A stretch of 18,633 nucleotides of DNA, taken from assembly GCA_027604665.1 (NCBI GenBank), contig JADGIZ010000238.1:1-18633 (forward strand), read 5' to 3'. Under the pieces are notes generated by a model. The model worked only from the letters and a program-made list of their open reading frames with translations. It searched no databases and was not told the DNA's origin. Positions 1-8,955 of the stretch are shown here, one piece after another; positions within the stretch are counted from its first letter, which is position 1; each line of letters starts with the position of its first letter. Origin of the DNA: Polyrhizophydium stewartii. Its lineage: Eukaryota > Chytridiomycota > Chytridiomycetes > Rhizophydiales. A program made the translations under genes and the position numbers.

Positions 1-179
1 GGCGGCGGCGGCGCCGTAGCGGCGGGGGCGGCGGGGGGCGGCGGGCGCGCGGCAGCAGCGACATGAGTGTGGGGCCGCCGCGTGCCGGCCGCCGCCGCGA
101 GCACCAGCGGCAGCCGCGTCCTGAGGGCGCGCGAGATCCGGCGCCGCCACGAGCCCGCGAGCTGACGCCGCCCGCCGCC
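1..179 (+). promoter_or_regulatory. 5' flank / leader of the EFHC gene, CGG-rich
   Basis: Extremely GC-rich sequence before the chosen EFHC start. The first ~55 bases are near-continuous CGG/GGC repeats, then Arg/Pro-rich potential coding sequence. An ATG at 63 is in frame with the start at 180 with no stop between, so a 39-residue basic extension is possible. I prefer 180: its context (gccgccgccATG) is a strong initiation context and the family similarity begins just after it. No TATA or CCAAT box is visible, and the real promoter may lie beyond the window edge. Confidence 0.5.
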
Positions 180-2591
180 ATGATCGACCCGAAGCTCGCC
201 GCCCTGCAGACGCAGCTGCCGGTCCTGCCCGGCTACAGCTTCCAGATCGACAAGGTGCGCAGCACATGCCACACCGCCGCCTCGATTGCCTCTGGCGGCT
301 CGTGACCGTCGCCCGCGGCCCGCTGACCGCCGCTGCGATGCCCTCTGCCGCCGACGCCCGTCTCGCCCGGCCGCAGTTTCGCTCCAACGAGCGCAAGTCG
401 CACGCCTTTGACTACTGCAATGGCGTCGCAGTCTTCAAGGGCGAGGCCCCCGGCATCGGTGAGGTCGTTGCCCCGGCTCCACCAAGCGCCTCCATCGCAG
501 CATCGCCCCGCAGCCTCCATGTTCGCACCCAGATCGCCCAGCAGAGCTTCGGCTCAATTTCGAATCTGCGTGCCAAAAAACGAAGGAGGGGCCACATCGC
601 CGCCCCTGTCCGAGGCACGCACATCGTGCGCAGCTGCCTCGGCCAGTTATCCGCCGGCAGCGCCATATGGGCCTCGCTTCCTCTCTTCGCGGGGCTCGCA
701 CGATCTCCCCATGCTCGCATCTGTGCCGCTGCCATCTGACACCAGTCACGTCTGCGCATTTGGCTCTGGAGGCGGCGCACCGCTGCCCGGCCAGGAGCAA
801 AACAAGATTCACACGTCGCTCGACGTCTATCCGCACAGCAACCTGATGGGCGAAAACATCCCTGCCTGGGTCGCATTTGACCGCAAGGTGCCGTAGAGCG
901 TCACTGACGCCAGAACGACTCTTGCCATGGACTGACGCTTGCGGCCTGCCGCATGTGCATGTATCTTCGGGCTCCACAAGGTTCTGCGCTTCTATGCCTA
1001 CTTCCAGGAGGCCGTCCACGAACGGCGCGAGGAAAAGTACCGCATCCGTCGGTAAGGTTTCGGCATATCTGGCTGGCGCAGCGCTGGCTTTGTCGCGCAG
1101 CAACCAGCCACGCTGATGCCATGGACAGCGTCAACATTTACTTTTACCTCGAGGACGACTCTGTACACGTCAGCGAGCCCAAGACACCAAACAGCGGCAT
1201 TCCACAAGGTGAGCCGTTTCTATGCATCGAACACTGTGGACAGTGGTTGCGTCGCTTCCAGAAAAGGCTCATTTTATTGTCAATCAGGAACCCTCATTCG
1301 CCGCCACCGCATCCCAAAGGCAACCTCGGAGATTAGCCAGCACTACACCGTCTCGGACTTTAATGTCAAGAAGGAGGTGACTTTTTACTCGCGAACCTTC
1401 AAGATTGTCGGATGCGACGACTTTACGCGAGTGAGTTGCAATCAGACTGCCGCAGCGGCTCACTGTGTCGCCTTGCGCTGACAAAAATGGATGCAAGGGC
1501 TTCCTCGCAAGTGTCGGCATCATCGCCCCCGAGAACGGCGAGTTTCCCGCCGACCCGTATGAGACGCAGCGCAACGAAATGCTCTCGCGCATGAAGGCCA
1601 CGCGTCCCAGCATCCCCAACTTCTCGCTCAAAAAGTTCCTCGAAAACGACCGCCGCGTGCTGCGCTTCTACTGCGTGTGGGACGACAGCAACTCGGTGTT
1701 TGGTGATCTGCGCCACATGGTCGTGCACTACTACCTCAGCGACGACACGATCGAGATCCGCGAGTCGATCCCCGCCAACTCGGGCCGCGAGTCCAACACA
1801 CTGTTCCTCCGTCGCTGCAAGCTGCCCAAGCGGCCGCATGCGGCCCGCGTCAACGGCCGCTCGGTCAAGGACAACCCCGAGGACTACTTCACGGAGCGCG
1901 ACTTTATGATTGGCGGCGTGCTACACCTGTACGGCCGGCCGTTTGTCATTTGCGACTGCGACGAGTTCACAAAGACCTTTTACCGCGAAAACTATGGCGT
2001 CGAGGTCTTTGACCCCGTGCGCATCGACATGTACGACGAGGACCCTAACGCGCTGCCGTTCTTTGAGGCCCAGGCGGCGGCCGTCGGTGCTGCGGCCGGG
2101 AATGCCGGCGAGCCGAGCGCGCCGCTGATCGGGAACGAGCCCCCGGCAAAGAAGGACTTCAAGAAGCTCGTGCTGTACGACGGCGTCAAGCTCCGCTTCC
2201 TGGCGCGCCTCGACTCGAACAAGCAGGTCGACCGCGACCGCAAGTTTGTCATCACGCTGCACCTTGCGGACGACACCATCAGCGTCTTTGAGCCGCGTGC
2301 GCGCAACAGCGGCATCCTTGGCGGCAAGTTCCTCGAACAGCGCCGCATCAAGAAGCCCAACTCGGCGCACTTTTACGACTCCAAGGACTTTTTCGTTGGT
2401 GAGGCGCACATGCAGCTCACGAGTCATGACTCGCAGCTGGCTGACCTTGTGCGTGCCTGCATCGCGCCAAAGGCGGCGAGCTCGTCTTCTATCAGCACCA
2501 TTTTGTGATCACCGGCGCCGACGAGTACGCCGTGAAGTTCATGGACCTCAACCCGCAGATCTTCCCGGGACACAAGAGATCGATGAACTAG
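180..2591 (+). CDS. EFHC1: EFHC1/Rib72-type axonemal protein with three DM10 domains
   Basis: Exons 180-254, 377-458, 772-887, 981-1051, 1129-1208, 1288-1430, 1498-2398, 2473-2591; all seven introns are GT-AG and phases agree, giving 528 residues. Family members are microtubule inner proteins of the doublet A-tubule in motile cilia. Seen: an N-terminal LPVLPGYSF motif like EFHC1 LPFLPG; DM10-1 at about residues 86-192 (AFDRKVLRFYAYF, YFYLEDDSVHVSEP, FKIVGCDDFTR); DM10-2 at 236-356 (VLRFYCVWDDSNSVFGD, YYLSDDTIEIRE, FVICDCDEFTK); DM10-3 at 414-515 (LRFLARLDS, LADDTISVFEPRARNSGI, DSKDFFVG, ITGADEYAVKFM). Human EFHC1 is about 640 residues and ends in an EF-hand; here the protein stops 15-20 residues after DM10-3, and no EF-hand is encoded downstream. 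The paralogue call (EFHC1 versus EFHC2) is uncertain, the family is not. An in-frame ATG at 63 is an alternative start. Confidence 0.93.
459..771 (+). other. EFHC intron 2, unusually long (313 nt)
   Basis: Several times longer than the other introns of this gene (67-122 nt). The donor is gtgagg; a CTGAC branch motif sits at 736-740 and the AG at 770-771, with one AG only five bases after the branch adenine that is too close to be used. I see no conserved exon inside, although all frames carry short GC-driven open stretches. A small extra exon cannot be excluded, because this segment of EFHC1 (between GIG and the AFD motif) is poorly conserved. Confidence 0.7.
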
Positions 2592-2869
2592 CCACGCTGT
2601 CTGGAAACGGCGCCGTGTGCCAAGCGCAATGCCGAGTCAACGAGCCACGACTGCCACCATTCATGGGCCGGCGTTTGTCGCCGATGCCACGCACTAAATA
2701 TCAAAGCAAAAGTTGCCTTGCTGCCCGAGAGTGCTCTAGAGTCTGATAGCGCCGAGCCAATCCTGTGCTGCTGCTCGCTCTGCTTGCAGCTGTGCCGGCG
2801 TCAGCCAGCCGAGGGCACGCTGGATGTGGATCTCTCGACTGCTGTCCGCCATCCTTTCCCTGGCTCGCC
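2592..2869 (+). promoter_or_regulatory. EFHC 3' flank and SAC3 promoter/leader
   Basis: A 278-bp intergenic stretch. The first half presumably carries the EFHC 3' UTR; there is no exact AATAAA, but the most AT-rich patch (about 2692-2713, ctaaatatcaaagcaaaag) could supply a degenerate signal. A forward CCAAT box lies at 2757-2761, about 110 bp before the SAC3 start, a usual distance. An out-of-frame ATG at 2824 opens a reading frame that overlaps the SAC3 start; it matters only if transcription starts upstream of it. Confidence 0.5.
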
Positions 2870-5800
2870 ATGTCCGCGTTCACCCAGCCGCGGCCGCGCA
2901 CGGCGACAGCGCCGCTGCAGGGTGCCCGCCCGCCGCAGCAGCGCGGCTTCAGCTTCTCGGGGACAGCACCGAGCACCGGCTGGGGTCCCGGGCGGCCTCC
3001 GTTCAGGAACATGTCTCTCAAGAACACCGGGGCTGGCCGCGGTGCGCCAGCTGCCGCAGCACCCGCCGCGCCCACGCCCGCTGGGCCTGCACACCAGCCC
3101 AGCGCGAGCCAGCCCACGTACCCGCCTGTCCGGCACCAGGCGCCGCAACCCGCCGGTGCCCCGGTGTTCGCCGCCCAGGCTTACACGCCGCGCTCGGGCC
3201 CGCGCGGGCGAGGTCGCGGCCGTGTGTCCGGTCGGGCTGCCGCTCTCGGCATCGACGGCGACCAAGGAGCGACGGCGGCCATGCCTGCGGCTGTGGACGG
3301 CGCAGCTCGCGGCCGGGGCGCTTCACGCCCTGCCCGCAACCAGTCCCGAGTGTTCTCCAACCGCAGTCGGGACTTTCGCAGCCAGACATCCGGTGAGGCC
3401 TGTCTTCTTTCGTCTGCACCACAGGCGACCCGAAGCTGAGCATGGAGACGGCACCCAGATCAAGGGCCTTACGAGTCTGACGGACTCGCAGCACCTGCGT
3501 CGGTCAGCTTCCTGGGTGCGCAGGAGATCGACATGGACATGACCGACCCGGACGACGAGATGGGCGGGTACGGCGGGCCCGCTGATCCTGGGTTCCAGGA
3601 AAACGGATTCGTAAAGTCGCCGTTCTCATTGGCACCTGTGCCTGCACCTGCACCGGCCGCAGCACCAGCTTTGCCTGCCTTTCAGCAATCGCAAACAGCA
3701 CTGCCTTTAGCGACTTTGTCTGCATTCTCAGCGGCGCAACCGAGGAATGGGATTGCGGGATTCAAAGCGCCGCTTAAACAGGAGATGCCGCGCGCCGATC
3801 CTGCGGCGGCCGTTCAGCAGCCTGCGTTTCGAGGGTCCGTCCAGGCAGCCGGAAAGCGTGGAGCGAGCGATGCGCTGGCCGACATGGCTCCTTCAAGACC
3901 TGCTGCAAGCTTGCGGACGCTTGTGTCGGTCAATCCGAGGTGAGGCCCACAAAGCAATCCCGCCCGACAACCCACTCAGCTGACCTTCATTCAACGCCAA
4001 ATGCAGCACAACAACGACAAAGTCTGACCGCGACGAGCGGTTCGCGGTCAAGTCCAGCGGCGCCAATCGGTATATGGAGCTCAAGGCCCAGCGCGATGCG
4101 CTGCAGCAAAAGTACATTGCCGAAGGAAAGATGGCCGATCCAGACGCCAGATACGATCTGGACAATGCGCCAAAGTTTGTGGCCGAGTGCATGGACATGT
4201 GCCCCGAGTTTGAGCGCCACGAGCGCGAGTTTGAGCGCGGGCTGGATAGATTTGAAAAGGTGCAAGCCGCATCCGTATTGGACAGCTCTTTACGACTGCC
4301 TCTGCTGACGCGCCGAGGCTGTGTAGCTCGCAGATGCTCCTGATGGAGAGTATCGCGCGGATCATGCCCGAGTTGTGAAGCGATTTCAGCGCTCGGCAGC
4401 CGGCCGTGCCGTCACGCTGCCATGCGATGTGCGACCGCCGCATGTCTTGCAGGTGCGCCGCATGCGCCAGACTTGTGCACCAGATTCGGCGAGACGCCGA
4501 GCTGATGCAAGCGCAAGTGCAGATGACTCTTGACTATCTCGTCCACGAGATTGTCGCCAAGCACGGCATTGAAGAGTCGTATGCGTTTGTGCGCGACCGC
4601 GCCAGAGCGATCCGCAACGATCTCACGCTGCAAAACTACAACGGACCTGAGGCGGTCGAGCTTCATGAGCGGATCGCGCGATACCACATTCTGTGTTCAT
4701 ACTTACTGTGCGAGAATTCATCAGTGTCTATGCAGCAGGAGCATGAGCAGCTGCGCAAAAGTGGGCTCGACGGCCCGCTGGATCTTGTCTTGTTGCGCCG
4801 CTTTGCTAACGCCATGCAACCCCCCCCCCGAAAAGCCTTGCAGAGCCTGCTCGAGTACTACAAAGAGATGGCGCGGCAGGGAGTCGAGATGCCCAACGAG
4901 CCCGAGTTTCAGGCATACTACATCCTCACGCACGCCTGGAGCAACGAGCACGTCTCTCGCTGCGAGCGCGAGCTTTCGGAGCGCGTCTTTATGGACGAGC
5001 GTGTCCAGTTGGCGCTGCGGCTGCGGTTCTTGATGGCGCGTACGAACCAGGACAAGATTGCGGGCCGGCCTTCGACCGAGGGCTCGATCAACAACTTTGT
5101 TGCCTTTTTCCGCGCGATCCAGCATCCCGATGTGCCGTTTCTCGCTGCATGCTGCCTGCACATGGAGTTTGTCGATGTCCGCATGGGCGCGGTCAAGACC
5201 ATGTGTCGCGCGTACCACCTCTTTGACAGCAAGTCCATGTGGTTTCCCGTCGACGACGTTGTCGATATGCTTGCGCTGGACGACCCCGACGAGGCTGTCG
5301 AGTTGCTTGGACACTATGGCGTGCCGGTCGAACAAAGCGACGGCGTCTGGGTCGCTGGCATTGGAAAGTTGCAGGGCTCTAAAGCTCGGCCGCAGATTGA
5401 TGGTGCGGACGGGCGAGATTAGCGGTATGGCATATGCGATGTGTGGAGGGCTGACTCTGGCCGAGCGCAGAATCCAAAATCAAGTTGGCCATGCGGCGGT
5501 CGTTCAAGCTGGTTGATTGCAAGCGCAACAGTCTCTCGGACGTCGACATCATCGACGGTGTCGTGCATGAGTCTGACGGACCGGCGGCCGCTGCGCCGAG
5601 TTTTAGCCAAGCACATGCGGCGCCGCCTGTGCAGCGCATTCCCTCCAGCTCTGGCGTCCGAGCCACTGCTGCGCAGAAAGACTCGACGAGTGGCTTCTCT
5701 TTCAAAGCAGCCGCGGCCGCCGCCTCGCAGAAAGGATCCGGCAGCGCAGTCGACGCAAGATCAGCGCTCTCATCGCAAAAACCGCCCGATCTTCGCCAAG

Positions 5801-8800
5801 GTCTCTCGTCAGCAACACGCTCGCTCAACCCGCTCGCAGCGCCGTTTGTGCCATCGCCTCAGCAGCAGTCTACTGCAAGCTTGCAAGGCTCTGCCGCCGT
5901 GGCCGCAACGATATCCAAGCAAGGTGGCTTTGGCTTGCCAGAGAATCCCGCCACCTCGGCAACGCCGCCAGCGATTCAAGTGCCTTCTGCTGCCGCGATA
6001 ATCGCTTCGCCGCAACCTACGCCGGCTCTTTCGTTTGCACAACGCACGCCTGCGATGATCCCTCCCATATCCTTTGCGCCGCCGTCGTTTTCGGTGCCCG
6101 GAGTGCACCCAAGCCAGCCGATGATGGCGCCGCTGATTGATTCGCGTGCACCGGCCGCTCATCCGCGAGCCCTATGGCAGCAGCTCGAGCTCGTCAAGCA
6201 CGAGATTGTCGACGACCTGGTTGAAGCCATTGCGATCGAGGTTGCCACCGAAACTCTGTCGCACTCGAGGCTTATTGCGACCACCTCGGACGATGTTGTC
6301 GAGGACGTTGTCGACGAGCTGATTGGCCAAGTTGTCGGCGAGTTGACAGTCGAGCGCGTCAAGGCCGAGCTCGATCTGGTCGCATTCCGTAGCGCCATGG
6401 AGAGCGCGTACGAGGATCTGTGCGACGAGGTGATGGCCGAGGTTGCCGAGGAGGTGATATTCGAGATTGCCGACGAGCTGCGCCGCGTGGCCGAGCTCGA
6501 GGCGTTTGGGTGGCAGCGCTGGCGGTTTGTGTGCTTGCGCGAGCGTCTGCGGCGGCAGCGTGCTGCGCAGAGGCATGCGTATTTTTACGAGCACATGACG
6601 GCGACGATTGCTGCGCCGGTCGGCCGCGCGTCTGTCGGTGCTTCTGTTCGGCTGGCCGGCGAGCCTCGTCTCGCGCCACGAGCAGACGGCGCTGCGCTGC
6701 ACGCCCGACTGATGGAGATGGCCAAGCAGGTGAGTTATCTTTTGTCGCCACGATCGTCTTGGATGAAGGGTTGGAGCGGGGCTGACAGCGAATCGTGCAC
6801 ACAGGCCAGCGAGCGGCAGGCCGCATGGCGGTCGCCTCTTGACGTTGGCCCCGCGCTTGGGGCTGGTCTTGCCGAGCAACTCCAAGCAAGGCCGACACGC
6901 TCGGCCTTTTTCAAGCTCGTCTTGAGCGTGGCTCAGTCCGGCTCGAGCTTTGATGCAGCCGGCCGCCGAGCATTCGAGGGCCGGAGCAACCTCACCAGAT
7001 TGGCCGAGGAGTGGCTGCTAAGCAAGCTCGGCGCGCGCGACGCCGAGAAAGCGCCGGTTCTCGGCAGCCTCTCTGGGGACGAGTCTGTCTCGAGCAGCGT
7101 GCGGGAGGTCTCGCGGCGGGTTGTGGCCGTTGCGCCTGCCACCAGCGCGCAGCCCGCGCGACACGCACACGACGTGCACGTTCTTGTCGAGACCTTCACG
7201 AGCCAACTCGGCAGCCGCTCGTCGATCCCGCGCTCGCAGAACCACAACGCCGAGGCGGTGCTGTCGGGCGTCAATGCGGCCGTGTTCCAGCTGGCCTGGC
7301 TCGACGACGCCACCAAGGTCTCGGAGTACTGGGCCCGCCAGGCGCGGCTTGTGCAAGAGTTTGTGATGGCGCTGCCGGACCGGTCCTGCGTGCCGCTGCT
7401 GGTGGTGTACTGGCCCAACGATCGGCTGGCGGCGCAGCGGCTCGACGGGGCGCAGATGCTGCACATGCTCGGGCTTGCTGCGATGCAGCATCGCGGCGCG
7501 GTCGGGAATGTGCAGATCCTGGCGCTCGCGGCCTCGGCGCAGCATTTTGACAACGAGCAGGCGTCGCGGCAGCTGCTTGATGCGCTTCGCGGCCTGGCTT
7601 CGGGATGCGCGCTGGCGCCGCAGTTTCGATTCGAGCCGTTGCAGGAACTCGTTGCGCCGCGGTTGTCGGCGTTTCTGCAGCATGCCGCATCTCACATTGA
7701 GGATGTCTTGCCTCGCGCAGCAAGTATGTTGGCTTGTCGTGCATGTGGGTTGCGCGGGCGACTGGCCGCTGACTGCCGTATGCTCCTCAGGGGTGCATCC
7801 GTTTGTATTCGTGCCGGCGGCGCGCGTCTTTGGCGAGATCTACAACCTGTTTGTGGATGCCCTCGTTGGGATCGTGGCCGACGAGGCGCTGCAAGAGATT
7901 CCGCTCCCAGCCCGCGGCTTTGGCGATCTGGAGTACGAGCTGTCTGTCTCGTGGAACGCGCCCGAGGCGCTCGAGCGGCTCCGGCAGCTTGGCGGCGCGT
8001 CTGAGATTGGGCCGATTGACATCGATGTGGACTACTCTGCCGCCGGGTTCGACCAAGCCGTGGAGTTTTTCGAGCGTCTCGCGGACCGCGTTGCGAGCGC
8101 GGCGCTGGATGCGTGCGACCGCTTTGGCGTCGGGTTGATGCCGCCGGGGACCTCGGTCCGTGCGCTCGTGCGCGATCACTTGGGCGGCGGCGCCGGGCCG
8201 CTTCCGCTCGCGTTGATCCTGCTGCACATGGCGACGCTGGCGTTCACGCCGCTGTCGAGCGCGCTCGAGGCCTCGCGCGTGCCGTATGTTGTCGATGCGG
8301 TCGACGACCGCGTGCACCAGTTCTCGGTGCGCGCGAGAGAGGCGCTGGCGACCTGGGTCGGCGGGCTCGATCTCTCGGCGTCGCTTGCGCAGTCGGCCGT
8401 GCCGTCTCCGCTGCCGGCGGATCTCGAGCTCAACGGAGGAGATGCGTGGGATGGCGAGGCGCACGGATATCATGACGTTGCGGCGCGGCTCGACTCGGCT
8501 GTGCCGCGCACGCCTGGCGTGCACGAGCGGTGGCCGACGGATACCGGGGAAAGTGTCGCAGGCAGCGAGGACGATCAGCTGGATCGCAAGCGCTGGATTG
8601 AGAGGACGCTCTCTCCATCGAGGTGAGAGTCGAGCTGTTTGCAGTGTTGCCATCCATCCAGACCACCGCTGACGCCCTCATATCTCGTCCCTTGTTCCTG
8701 TCACAGCCGGAAAGCGCGCAAGGTGTCGGAAGACTCGGCGGCCACGGCCGCGACTCAAAGCGACGGCGTGCGTGTGCTGAGCGACCAGCTGCGGGCCATC

Positions 8801-8863
8801 ATGCAGCAGGCGCAGCAGAGCGCGCTGGAAGCCCAGCAGCTCCTCGAGGCCGTGCGCGAATAG
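2870..8863 (+). CDS. SAC3: SAC3/GANP-family mRNA export scaffold (TREX-2)
   Basis: Exons 2870-3392, 3459-3939, 4007-4259, 4327-4452, 4523-5402, 5471-6729, 6805-7723, 7791-8622, 8707-8863: 1,809 residues. Sac3/GANP is the scaffold of the TREX-2 complex, which couples transcription to mRNA export at the nuclear pore. Seen: a disordered Pro/Ala-rich N-terminus with an RG cluster (near residues 110-120) and Phe motifs (GFSFSG); the Sac3 core from the signature ECMDMCPEFERHEREFERGL (about 396-415) through RFQRSAAG, CDVRPPHVL, MTLDYLVHEIV and NNFVAFFRAIQ to about 735; a linker with GFSFKA; an acidic helical region (about 987-1130, repeated VDDLVE/VVDELI/VAEEVIFEIADEL then RWRFVCLRERLRRQR) matching the Cdc31/Sus1-binding CID; and a long C-terminal region (1175-1757) like the MCM3AP_GANP domain. 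Human GANP is about 1,980 residues; yeast Sac3 about 1,300. The first acceptor could be 3464 instead of 3458 (both in frame). The C-terminal domain call is less certain than the Sac3 core. Confidence 0.92.
4820..4829 (+). repeat. C10 homopolymer inside the SAC3 core
   Basis: Ten cytosines encode the Pro run in MQPPPRKALQ. The Sac3 reading frame is the same on both sides, so the run length in this sequence is consistent with an intact gene. It is a likely spot for sequencing or assembly indels. Confidence 0.9.
6730..6804 (+). other. SAC3 intron 6: 75 nt, in frame, no stop
   Basis: Donor gtgagt, branch motif gctgac at 6781-6786, acceptor cacacag. Length is a multiple of three and the frame stays open through it, so retention would add 25 residues between the CID and the C-terminal domain without ending translation. 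The perfect splice signals make it an intron in my model. Confidence 0.85.
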
Positions 8864-8950
8864 ACCAATGTCGCGATGAAGATTCTCGCCGCGGTTGGCT
8901 GGCACTCGAAGAAGGACGGCAGGGGGGGGGGCATCTCGCGCTCGCAGTGT
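8864..8950. other. Convergent 3' interval between SAC3 and CstF-50
   Basis: Only 87 bp separate the two stop codons, so the 3' UTRs must be very short or overlap. There is a G10 run at 8922-8931 on the plus strand. No AATAAA is present for SAC3 on the plus strand; the CstF-50 signal sits at the other edge, on its stop codon. Confidence 0.7.
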
Positions 8951-8955
8951 TTATT
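8950..8955 (-). promoter_or_regulatory. AATAAA polyadenylation hexamer overlapping the CstF-50 stop codon
   Basis: On the minus strand the last codons read CGG GAA TAA, followed by AC; the hexamer AATAAA begins in the Glu codon and contains the TAA stop. Cleavage 10-30 nt downstream would give a 3' UTR of only a few tens of bases, ending near the run of ten cytosines (minus strand) at 8922-8931. The sequence is exact; its use is inference. Confidence 0.55.

Noticed and set aside
266..896. Plus-strand open frames over EFHC introns 1 and 2
   Set aside because: They only coincide with the true frame in exon 3 or 2; the rest is intron with no family similarity.
3393..3424. A 32-nt first intron in SAC3 ending at the first CAG
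   Set aside because: It is too short, lacks a branch motif, and leads to an in-frame TGA soon after; acceptor 3458 (or 3464) opens the correct frame.
2718..3542. 274-codon plus-strand open frame overlapping SAC3 exon 1
   Set aside because: Arg/Pro/Ser-rich out-of-frame shadow; the 2870 frame continues by splicing into conserved Sac3 sequence.
4523..5422. SAC3 ending at TAG 5420-5422
   Set aside because: A good intron (5403-5470, branch gctgact) skips this stop and joins ESKIKLAMRRSFKLVD, continuing in one frame into the CID and C-terminal regions.
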